Shown one piece after another: positions 1 through 5,290 of a stretch of 5,595 bases of DNA. The translations under genes were made by a program, and so were the position numbers. The notes below the pieces were generated by a model. The model was not told the DNA's origin, made no database searches, and saw only the letters and a list, made by a program, of their open reading frames with translations. Numbering within the stretch: position 1 is the stretch's first letter; every line of letters begins with the position of its first letter. The stretch comes from Rhizobium sp. LCM 4573 (GTDB taxonomy: Bacteria; Pseudomonadota; Alphaproteobacteria; Rhizobiales; Rhizobiaceae), in contig NZ_MDDW01000003.1 of the NCBI RefSeq assembly GCF_001854865.1, forward strand, positions 342,372 through 347,966, given 5' to 3'.

Positions 1-1
1 T

Positions 2-292
2 GAAGCATCGATCTTTGGAAAGCTCATCGTCCAGGGCGGCGTCACATCCGGCATGCTCAACGCGGTTGTTGCCGAGGACCTGCCCGGCCCGGGAACGGTC
101 TTTCTCGGTGTCGAATGGAAATTCGTCAAGGCGGTCGGGGTGGACGAGTTGATCACCGCGCGCGTCGAGATCACCGAGGTCCGCGACGACAAACCGATCT
201 GCAAGATCGTCACCAGCGTTCGCGACGAAGCGGGAGAAACCTGCCTGAGCGGCACGGCGACCGTCTACACGGTTCCCCTGGCGAAGGCCTGA
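2..292 (+). CDS. MaoC-like (R)-specific enoyl-CoA hydratase/dehydratase family protein, 3' end only
   Basis: The reading frame is open from the left edge of the window, and 96 residues plus a TGA stop are visible. The fold is recognised from FGKLIVQGG near the start, the LPGPGTVFL strand-loop that follows the central helix, WKFVKAVGVDELITARVEI, and a closing SGTATVYTVP strand. This is the usual C-terminal half of the hot-dog-fold MaoC hydratases, which add water across trans-2-enoyl-CoA thioesters or act on related acyl-CoA intermediates in the cytoplasm. The catalytic D-x-N-P-[IV]-H segment would lie before the window, so activity cannot be judged. Where many relatives have AHGM, this one has VQGG. 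The ATG at 53 is internal, because the homology continues upstream of it. The transporter gene starts 3 bases after the stop, so the two are probably co-transcribed. The family call is firm; the substrate is unknown. Confidence 0.82.
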   Translation, partial: EASIFGKLIVQGGVTSGMLNAVVAEDLPGPGTVFLGVEWKFVKAVGVDELITARVEITEVRDDKPICKIVTSVRDEAGETCLSGTATVYTVPLAKA

Positions 293-295
293 GCC

Positions 296-1543
296 GTGCC
301 CGACATCGACACCGGCGATCCCCATGCCGTCGACCGGCCAGCAAACACTAATCGCTGGTCGGTCCTCATCATCTTGTGCATCTCCGTCGTCCTGTCGATG
401 ACGACATGGTTTTCCGCTACCGCCGTCACACCCGAACTCAAGGCCGCGTGGCAGTTATCGGACAGCACAGTCGCCTGGCTGACGAATGGCGTGCAGATCG
501 GTTTTGTGACGGGCGCACTGCTGGCGAGCCTCGTCAACCTGCCCGATATCATACGCCTCAACCGCCTTATGGCGGCTGCCTCCGTCCTGGCGGCGGGTGT
601 GAACGTCCTGCTATTGCTGGAGCCCAGCCCCATAGGCGCCATCGCCTGCCGCTTTGCGACCGGGATGGCGCTGGCAGCTGTCTATCCCCCAGCGATGAAG
701 CTCGTCTCCACATGGTTCGTGCGCAACAGGGGGTTCGCGCTCGGTGCGGTGGTCGGCGCGCTGACGCTTGGCTCATCCATGCCGCATCTCTTTCGCACCA
801 TCACAGAGCATATCGACTGGCAGCTCGTCATCGGCCTGTCGAGCGCCGCCTCGCTGATCGCCGGCCTGTGCTTCCTGCTGTTTGCCCGTGAGGGGCGCTA
901 TCCGTTCGGCAAAGCCGTGTTCGACCCGCGGCAGATCGGCCGCGTCCTGCGCGATCGCGATCTTTTCCTGGTGAATGTCGGCTATTTCGGTCACATGTGG
1001 GAACTTTATGCGATGTGGGCGTGGCTTCTCATCTTCATGCGAACCGCCGCCGAGGGCACGCTCCCGCCAAACATGGCTTCACTCATCACCTTTGTCGCCA
1101 TTGCCGCCGGCCTCTTCGGCTGCGTGGCCGGTGGCCTCCTGTCGGACCGGTTTGGGCGCACCGCCACCACGGCGGGTCTGATGATTGTGTCCGGCCTCTG
1201 CGCCCTCCTCATCGGCTTTGCCTTTTCAGGACCGATCTGGCTGACCATCCTCATCGCCATCGTCTGGGGCATGGCGATCGTCGGAGATTCCCCGCTGTTT
1301 TCCGCCGCCGTGACGGAACTGGCGGATCGGGACTTCGTGGGCACCGCGCTTTCTCTGCAAATGGGGCTCGGCTTTGCGCTCACCGTCTTCGTTATCTGGC
1401 TGATGCCACACATCGCCGCGTGGCTCGGCAGCTGGCAATGGCCCTTCGTGATCCTCGCGCCCGGTCCCTTCATCGGCGCCTGGGCAATGATGGCGCTTCG
1501 CCGCTCGCCGGCAGCCGTCAGGCTTGCGGGCGGTCGCCGTTGA
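296..1543 (+). CDS. MFS transporter, 12 transmembrane segments, NarK/CynX-like group
   Basis: This 415-residue inner-membrane protein belongs to the major facilitator superfamily of secondary carriers. About twelve hydrophobic segments are visible, the first near residues 21-43, with a more polar central loop near residues 200-225 (EGRYPFGKAVFDPRQIGRVL). The MFS loop signature appears in the second half as GGLLSDRFGR at residues 279-288. The N-terminal half (WLTNGVQIGFVTGALLASL, RFATGMALAAVYPPAMKLVSTWF, GALTLGSSMPHL) is typical of a large, mostly uncharacterised group often annotated as NarK-like. The start is GTG at 296, chosen because GAAGG lies 8 bases upstream (283-287) and because the gene then follows the hydratase by 3 bases. 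The last 26 bp overlap the convergent DUF2161 gene. The substrate cannot be read from sequence; the hydratase neighbour hints at an organic acid or similar catabolic substrate, which is only an inference. Confidence 0.9.
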   Translation: MPDIDTGDPHAVDRPANTNRWSVLIILCISVVLSMTTWFSATAVTPELKAAWQLSDSTVAWLTNGVQIGFVTGALLASLVNLPDIIRLNRLMAAASVLAAGVNVLLLLEPSPIGAIACRFATGMALAAVYPPAMKLVSTWFVRNRGFALGAVVGALTLGSSMPHLFRTITEHIDWQLVIGLSSAASLIAGLCFLLFAREGRYPFGKAVFDPRQIGRVLRDRDLFLVNVGYFGHMWELYAMWAWLLIFMRTAAEGTLPPNMASLITFVAIAAGLFGCVAGGLLSDRFGRTATTAGLMIVSGLCALLIGFAFSGPIWLTILIAIVWGMAIVGDSPLFSAAVTELADRDFVGTALSLQMGLGFALTVFVIWLMPHIAAWLGSWQWPFVILAPGPFIGAWAMMALRRSPAAVRLAGGRR

Positions 1544-2267
1544 TGGTCCCTGTGACAAGATCGGCCTTCTCACCCTCGGCCCAGCACTCGGGTTCGGAAT
1601 CGCGCGCTTTGCCTACTGCCTGCTGCGGCCATCGCTGCAGCGCCTCCCGTCCGGCGCCGGTCAAGCCATAGACTCCCCTCTCGAGACGTTCGAACCAGCC
1701 ATAGACGTTCCCAAGCAAAATCTTCCCGGCATCCGGTATGCTGGATCGGATTTGACGCACGCGCATCGGCCCTGATGCCAGCGCTAATGCGCAGCCGAGC
1801 GCCTGTTGGCGGTACGCGGTCATGATCGGGGCGCGTGTGCTCCCGCCTACTGCCGGATCGCCCCGTCGCCTCTGGTGTTCACGTATCAGCCCTGAACGCC
1901 GTTTCGGATTGGTTCGTGGCATCGGTGTTACGGAATTGACGATAATCGCAACTTCGCCGGTATCGGAAATGCTGAGCATGCCGATCCCCAGCCTGCGGCA
2001 GAGATCGCGGTAACGTTTGTCTGCACCGCGACCTTTACCCTTGGCTGAGACACGAGCCGCGATCCAGACCTCGTCTGCAACAGCTGCGCGGTCGACAGCC
2101 TGCAGTATGAGCTCTAGATTGAAGCTCAGTTTTAGCTCGCAGATCACGACAACAGGCGGATCTTTGTCGCTCAAGCCGACGAGATCGCAACCGCCGACTT
2201 CGCCTTTGACAGCATAACCCGCCCTCTCAAGAAAGCGTTTGACGGGCAGATAAAGCGAAGTTTCCAT
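1518..2267 (-). CDS. DUF2161 family putative PD-(D/E)XK-type phosphodiesterase
   Basis: This 249-residue protein is recognised as DUF2161 from METSLYLPVKRFLERAGY, RGDPAVGGSTRAPIMTAYRQ (residues 135-154) and NVYGWFERLERGVYGLT (187-203). The N-terminal part carries a plausible PD-(D/E)XK metal-dependent nuclease core: E23, GGCD with D28, and E44-L-K46 followed by Q56. The C-terminal part (about 165-211, ending GLTGAGREAL) looks like a small winged-helix domain. The family is annotated as a putative phosphodiesterase, and I know of no established physiological role. The protein appears cytoplasmic, with no signal peptide or membrane segment. The ATG at 2265-2267 matches the usual family start. 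The last residues (after about 215) are outside the conserved part and are encoded opposite the 3' end of the MFS gene. Nothing nearby looks like a partner methylase or other restriction component, so a defence role is not supported. Confidence 0.88.
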   Translation of the reverse strand: METSLYLPVKRFLERAGYAVKGEVGGCDLVGLSDKDPPVVVICELKLSFNLELILQAVDRAAVADEVWIAARVSAKGKGRGADKRYRDLCRRLGIGMLSISDTGEVAIIVNSVTPMPRTNPKRRSGLIREHQRRRGDPAVGGSTRAPIMTAYRQQALGCALALASGPMRVRQIRSSIPDAGKILLGNVYGWFERLERGVYGLTGAGREALQRWPQQAVGKARDSEPECWAEGEKADLVTGTINGDRPQA

Positions 2268-2301
2268 ATGCCTGCAGGTTTAAGTGAAAGATCCGGCTCG
2301 T

Positions 2302-2330
2302 GAATACATCGACCCGCCCGCACAGGACAA
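2302..2330 (-). promoter_or_regulatory. Possible weak sigma-70 promoter for the DUF2161 gene
   Basis: On the minus strand TTGTCC (2325-2330) and GTATTC (2302-2307) are separated by 17 bases, about 35 bases before the DUF2161 start codon. The -35 match is fair and the -10 match is poor. It is offered only because the position suits the gene. Confidence 0.2.
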
Positions 2331-2544
2331 CCATTTAGCAGCCGACGAGATTACAGTTAAAGCTACCGCCGCATTCGCCAATACGTCTCTACGGCGAGCG
2401 TCGAACTTTTATCCCCGGAACTGAGACGCGTTGCCCTAAATCGAATCCGAACCAACGCCCTTCTTGTTAGAAGAAGCACTTTATCACGAATGCTTCAGTA
2501 GTTGAGATTATCCAACCAAAAGAAATGACCGATTTAGGGGCCGG

Positions 2545-2673
2545 TTAAAGCTGTCCGCCCGGTTTCGGATACCCCCAGGCGATAGCTGCCTTAGTCGCGA
2601 AGCTATCAATACGACCGCTTACGACCTTCCCACTTCCAGTCTCGAATACCTTATATTTCAGTCGATTAATACG
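2545..2673 (-). pseudogene. Unrecognised short open frame without an ordinary start codon; possible gene remnant
   Basis: A minus-strand frame of 42 codons lies between TAA at 2674-2676 and TAA at 2545-2547. Its content reads like a genuine small alpha/beta domain: KYKVFETGSGKVVSGRIDSF followed by ATKAAIAWGYPKPGGQL. No ATG, GTG or TTG precedes the ordered part. Only ATT (codon 2) or CTG (codon 5, 2659-2661) could start it, and there is no clear ribosome binding site. That suggests the C-terminal end of a decayed gene, or a short protein with a rare start. The perfect 7-bp inverted repeat GATAGCT/AGCTATC falls inside it. I do not recognise the family and assign no function. It could also be a chance open frame. 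Confidence 0.28.
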
Positions 2674-2899
2674 TTACCGAGATCAGCAAAAAATGCTTGA
2701 ACCACCTGCCCGTATTGAACCGCTGTTCTTTGACGACACAGCGAGAAGGCCGCCGACGAAGTCGGCCAAGGTCTGCACCCGCAATCAGCCGCCGCGCTCC
2801 AAGTGGAATCATCGCTGCAGTCGCGGAAGCCTGTCAATCAAACGGCTCCCGCTCCAAAATCCCTCTACCGTGGAATTGCTCGTGGAACCAAGAAACAGC

Positions 2900-3175
2900 T
2901 CAGACGGCACGTCCATAACGCTGCTTAGCCCGCTCCCTCGCCCTAGAGGCGACGACCTCGCGGTCTTTAGGGGGTACTTTGGTTTCCAGAGCCTGCAACA
3001 GCTTGTGCACAGATCGTTTGATCTCCTCCACCGCGTTGTAAAACGCGGCTTCATTGGCTTGTGAGGGGCGGGTGGACCCAGAGATCTTGCGCACGAACTG
3101 TAGGGCTGCGTCGTGCATCTCGTCCTTGGTGGCTGGCGGGTCCACGTTGAACAGCGACTTGATGTTTCGGCACAT
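2900..3175 (-). CDS. DUF2277 domain-containing small protein
   Basis: This 91-residue protein matches DUF2277 almost end to end: it begins MCRNIKSLFN, then PPAT (13-16), LQFVRKISG (25-33), RPSQANEAAF (36-45), AVEEI (48-52), a leucine-rich helix, and PPKDRE (68-73), closing with a basic tail RARERAKQRYG. The length is normal for the family, whose function is unknown. The pattern is mostly helical and soluble, with no signal peptide. The conserved Cys2 right after the initiator is a family feature. The ATG at 3173-3175 is fixed both by that conserved N-terminus and by a strong AAGGAGG ribosome binding site (3181-3187) 5 bases upstream. The gene stands alone; an upstream inverted-repeat cluster (3201-3240) may affect its expression. 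Longer frames that overlap it on either strand are shadows. Confidence 0.9.
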   Translation of the reverse strand: MCRNIKSLFNVDPPATKDEMHDAALQFVRKISGSTRPSQANEAAFYNAVEEIKRSVHKLLQALETKVPPKDREVVASRARERAKQRYGRAV

Positions 3176-3180
3176 GACGT

Positions 3181-3187
3181 CCTCCTT
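3181..3187 (-). promoter_or_regulatory. Strong ribosome binding site of the DUF2277 gene
   Basis: On the minus strand AAGGAGG stands 5 bases before the ATG at 3173-3175. It is a near-perfect Shine-Dalgarno sequence and decides the start. Only 13 bases separate it from the inverted-repeat cluster at 3201-3240. Confidence 0.8.
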
Positions 3188-3200
3188 CGCTGGTGGTGCA

Positions 3201-3240
3201 GTGTTGCACTAGCCCTGCGCCGATGCAACACAACGCAGGG
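3201..3240. repeat. Two interlocking inverted repeats (pseudoknot topology) upstream of DUF2277
   Basis: GTGTTGCA (3201-3208) pairs perfectly with TGCAACAC (3224-3231), and CCCTGCG (3213-3219) pairs perfectly with CGCAGGG (3234-3240). The arms alternate, which is the order of an H-type pseudoknot or of two mutually exclusive hairpins. A third small pair, GTGCA 3196-3200 with TGCAC 3205-3209, competes with the first. On the minus strand the connecting segments are 2, 4 and 4 bases, and the element would sit in the leader of the DUF2277 message if transcription starts far enough upstream. It could equally be a DNA operator. The pairing is directly visible; the function is inference. Confidence 0.45.
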
Positions 3241-3467
3241 TTTGGGTAGCGCTTAACTGGCTTGTCCGCTTCGTGCGCCAGTCGATAAAAGCAGCTTAGT
3301 CCTTCTATGAGCATGCCGACTCTGTGCTCGCGACCTGGGAGCAGAAATTGATTGCGGCTTGATTGCTGCCGGATTTCGCACGGTCTGCACTAGGCTCTCA
3401 CAATGCAGAAGCAGACGTTTCTTAGGGATTCCAGAAAGAGGACATTTGCGGTGAGGTCGCGCCCTCC

Positions 3468-3496
3468 GAGCTCAGTTGGTTCGCGGGTTCGAGATC
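3468..3496 (+). other. tRNA-like patch: D-arm-like and T-arm-like words joined
   Basis: GAGCTCAGTTGGT (3468-3480) resembles the D arm of many bacterial tRNAs, and it is followed immediately by TCGCGGGTTCGAGATC (3481-3496), which resembles a T arm. The anticodon arm, acceptor stem and CCA end are absent, so this is not a tRNA gene. It could be a deletion remnant or coincidence. It overlaps the last codons and the stop of the broken HXXEE gene on the other strand. Confidence 0.3.
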
Positions 3497-4190
3497 AACA
3501 CCCCGTCACGCCACCGCTCCCCAAGCCATAAGATGAGCATCAGCAGGAAGGGATTCACCAGTTGCAGCAAGACAACCACAGTCGCACTCAAGCCAAAATT
3601 GAGAAACAGCACCAGCGGAGCCGCTAAAACCATGTGAACCATGACCCCGCCAGCCACAAGCAGGGCGAGCGCGCCGTAGCTCATCCGCCCTGGACCGAAG
3701 CAGGCGCGGTAACCCACACGGCCAAGGCCACGAAAAGCAATGAGGTGAAAAACCCTTCACCATCCCCAAGCGCGGCTGCCATATGTACCAAGGCGTTGAT
3801 GATTATGATGCCGTATATAGAAAGCCCCACAAGCGGGTGTCGTCGGCTGAGCAGGGCTGCAATGGGAGCCGCGACCCAGAACGCAGTGACATTGACCGCA
3901 AGGAAAAACACCGGAGGGATCGGGCAATTCGGATAAGGCAAACCGAGCTATGCGCAAATCATGCCCGGAAATGCATGGAACGTTCCAAGCAGATCGATGC
4001 CGTATTCTTCGAAATTGTGAAGCAGGTAGGCCGCCATCCCGAGCCAAGACAACCACACCCAGTCATGCCATCGCGAGCGGCTTGAATCGCTCCGGAGACG
4101 ATCAGTTGCAAAAAGCAGAACCGACAGGACGATTGCCCCAACGCCGCCAATCCAAGCAAAGGCGATGTCGAACCAATGCCAGTAATGCAT
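3472..4190 (-). pseudogene. HXXEE domain membrane protein gene, broken by an amber codon and a frameshift
   Basis: Three consecutive minus-strand pieces read as one membrane protein of about 239 codons. Piece 1 (4190-3951) begins MHYWHWFDIAFAWIGG and contains the signature H58-N-F-E61-E62-Y. It ends at TAG (3948-3950). Piece 2 continues in the same frame with LGLPYPNCPIPPVFFLAVNV, then WVAAPIAALL and GIIIINALVHMAAAL. Near 3705-3720 the frame shifts (consistent with loss of one base) into piece 3, which starts within VGYRACFGPGRMSYGAL and ends at TGA 3472-3474 after two more hydrophobic segments. HXXEE proteins are small multi-helix membrane proteins of unknown function. The ATG at 4188-4190 has only a weak ribosome binding site. 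The gene lies 90 bp downstream of the LysR gene on the same strand. Two independent lesions favour a true pseudogene over a single sequencing error, although read errors cannot be excluded from one sequence. Confidence 0.75.
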
Positions 4191-4280
4191 GTTTAAGGAG
4201 ACCCTTTTTGATAATATGCAGGCCCGAGCACGACTGGAGAATGTTGCGGTAGCGCGCCGCAGACTGAACGCCGGCCTGTT
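4191..4280. other. 90-bp gap between the LysR gene and the broken HXXEE gene
   Basis: No hairpin followed by a T-tract marks a terminator on the minus strand after the LysR stop, so read-through into the HXXEE pseudogene is possible. There is no clear promoter. The only ribosome-binding-like word before the HXXEE start is AAAAGGG about 12 bases upstream, which is weak. Confidence 0.4.
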
Positions 4281-5165
4281 CTATTCCACAACCGCGTCCC
4301 TCAGCCAATTGCGAAAGAACCGGAAACTGTCGGACCGAAGTTTCGGATCCGCGAACATGAAGAAATAGTGCTCATGCACCATATCTTTCTCGAACAGCGC
4401 AACGAGTTGACCATCCGCAAGTTCCTGCTTGACCAGCTTCTGGCGAACAATCGCAATACCAAGTCCTTCGACCGCGGCCGTCAGTTCGAGGCCAGAGCTC
4501 TCGAGATCGATGAAGCGCGTCCTGGAAAAAATCCTCGGAGCACGCGCCCCCAGCCACCGCTCCCAGTTGCGTGTGAATTCCGCGGAACGCAGCAAGGTAT
4601 GCCGCTCCAGGTCGTCGGGTGTATCAAGGGGCGGCGCGCGGTGAAGATAGGCAGGGCTGCAGACTGGTGTGAGATCCGCGTCACCCAGTATCTCGCACAC
4701 GAACCCCTTCCTGCTGATCGCCTCCCCCACATGGATCGTACCGTCCAGCCCTTCGATGTCGTGCCCGCCGGTGACGAACTTTACGACGATATCGGGGCGA
4801 CGTGCGTAAAGCGTTCCAAGCGCCGGCATGATGCATTTCTGCAGAAAGACGCGCGGGCTGCCGATGACGAGCGGCCGCCGGTCGATACCGACGGAGAGAT
4901 CACTCGTCACCGCGCGTATCTGGCCGAGGGATGTATGAATCTTGTCCCAGTAGACTTCGCCGGCCGGCGTAAATGTGATCCTTCGATGCGACCGCTCGAA
5001 GAGATCGCAGCCGAGGAATGATTCAAGATTCTGAATCTGCCGGCTAACGGCGCCGGGAGTGAGACAGAGTTCGTCCGCCGCCTTGGCAATGCTCATGTGC
5101 CGCCCAACAGCTTCGAACACCGGAAGCGCGGTCATCGGCGGCAAGTCCCTGCGCTTTGTCTGCAT
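4281..5165 (-). CDS. LysR-type transcriptional regulator, GcvA-like
   Basis: This 294-residue protein has the normal LysR length. The N-terminal winged helix-turn-helix is clear: PPMTALPVFEAVGRHMSIAK, AADELCLTPGAVSRQIQNLE (29-48) and LFERSHRRITFTPAGEVY (55-72). A linker helix leads to an effector-binding domain from about residue 97 (PLVIGSPRVFLQKCIMPAL), with the GLGIAIVRQ segment and a C-terminal YFFMFADPKLRSDSFRFFRNWL typical of the GcvA-like subgroup. Such proteins act as cytoplasmic tetramers that bind an inducer and activate a divergent target operon while often repressing themselves. The ATG at 5163-5165 has GGGGAGGA just upstream. The gene is divergent from an ABC solute-binding protein gene, its likely target, and the shared intergenic region holds a LysR-box-like palindrome. 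The inducer is unknown. Confidence 0.93.
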   Translation of the reverse strand: MQTKRRDLPPMTALPVFEAVGRHMSIAKAADELCLTPGAVSRQIQNLESFLGCDLFERSHRRITFTPAGEVYWDKIHTSLGQIRAVTSDLSVGIDRRPLVIGSPRVFLQKCIMPALGTLYARRPDIVVKFVTGGHDIEGLDGTIHVGEAISRKGFVCEILGDADLTPVCSPAYLHRAPPLDTPDDLERHTLLRSAEFTRNWERWLGARAPRIFSRTRFIDLESSGLELTAAVEGLGIAIVRQKLVKQELADGQLVALFEKDMVHEHYFFMFADPKLRSDSFRFFRNWLRDAVVE

Positions 5166-5195
5166 GTTGTTTCCTCCCCACGGCTATCTCTATCT

Positions 5196-5220
5196 TTCGA
5201 TTGAGAAAAACTCAATCGAA
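5196..5220. promoter_or_regulatory. Perfect inverted repeat, candidate LysR-type regulator operator
   Basis: TTCGATTGAG (5196-5205) and CTCAATCGAA (5211-5220) form a perfect 10-bp inverted repeat around AAAAA. Symmetrically within it, T5202 and A5214 are separated by 11 bases, the T-N11-A form expected for LysR-type regulators. It lies 31-55 bp before the regulator start and 71-95 bp before the binding-protein start. A weak regulator promoter, TTGAGT (5210-5215, minus strand) with TAGAGA (5187-5192) at 17-bp spacing, would overlap it, which would fit autorepression. The repeat is seen; the operator role is inferred. Confidence 0.65.
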
Positions 5221-5224
5221 TCCA

Positions 5225-5241
5225 GAAAAATTCGATTTTTC
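5225..5241. promoter_or_regulatory. Second AT-rich inverted repeat with a further TTCGATT half-site
   Basis: GAAAAAT (5225-5231) and ATTTTTC (5235-5241) flank TCG, and the heptamer TTCGATT recurs at 5231-5237. With TTCGATT at 5196-5202 and AATCGAA at 5214-5220 this gives three half-sites in alternating orientation, with centres 18 and 17 bp apart. It could be the promoter-proximal activation site of the LysR regulator for the binding-protein gene. Confidence 0.4.
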
Positions 5242-5290
5242 CCCGGACAACACAGCGATACGGTCCCACAAAATAAATGGGAGGAGGACC

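Larger units (their letters stand above)
2268..2899. other. 632-bp stretch with no confirmed gene; possible decayed sequence
   Basis: Between the DUF2161 start and the DUF2277 stop all six frames are short or read as antisense shadow. The part from about 2280 to 2690 is visibly more AT-rich than the flanking genes and full of stops. I found no tRNA, IS end, CRISPR repeat or rRNA in it. Small inverted repeats occur: GAAGCA 2473-2478 with TGCTTC 2491-2496, and a perfect 7-bp pair GATAGCT 2581-2587 with AGCTATC 2601-2607. The one frame with protein-like content (2545-2673, -) is listed separately. The 2693-2899 part is open in several frames, but none of the translations resembles a family I recognise. 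Confidence 0.5.
3176..3471. other. 296-bp non-coding stretch between DUF2277 and the broken HXXEE gene
   Basis: No convincing coding frame lies here on either strand. It holds the DUF2277 ribosome binding site and the interlocking repeats, and a further pair ACTGGC 3256-3261 with GCCAGT 3277-3282. The octamer TGCACTAG at 3205-3212 recurs at 3386-3393, each time as part of a TGCA-based inverted repeat (TCTGCA 3384-3389 with TGCAGA 3404-3409 in the second copy). A tRNA-like patch begins near its right end. No promoter stands out clearly. Confidence 0.45.

Noticed and set aside
1518..2267. DUF2161 nuclease as part of a restriction or defence island
   Set aside because: No methylase, helicase, toxin-antitoxin or mobile-element gene is beside it, and the family is commonly found as a stand-alone chromosomal gene in alphaproteobacteria.
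2666..2812. 48-codon minus-strand frame downstream of DUF2277 starting MIPLGARRL
   Set aside because: It has an ATG, but the product is an Arg-rich sequence with no recognisable features, in a zone where several frames are open by chance.
2825..2850. Possible terminator hairpin for the DUF2277 transcript (GGGAGCC with GGCTTCC on the minus strand)
   Set aside because: The stem needs a G-U pair, has a 12-base loop, and is not followed by a T-tract.
2693..3064. 123-codon plus-strand frame across the DUF2277 gene
   Set aside because: It is antisense to a clear DUF2277 gene, has low-complexity Arg/Pro/Ser composition and resembles no family.
3051..3314. 87-codon minus-strand frame overlapping the DUF2277 start
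   Set aside because: It shares sequence with the well-supported DUF2277 gene in another frame, and its second half is a shifted copy of that reading.
3948..3950. Recoding of the amber codon as pyrrolysine or another amino acid in the HXXEE gene
   Set aside because: There is no sign of a recoding element, the family is not known for it, and the same gene also carries a frameshift, so decay explains both.
4368..5021. 217-codon plus-strand frame opposite the LysR gene
   Set aside because: It is a pure antisense shadow of a complete, well-conserved regulator.
5196..5220. Reading the perfect inverted repeat as an intrinsic terminator
   Set aside because: It sits in a divergent promoter region between two gene starts with no T-tract right after the stem. 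An operator is the simpler reading.
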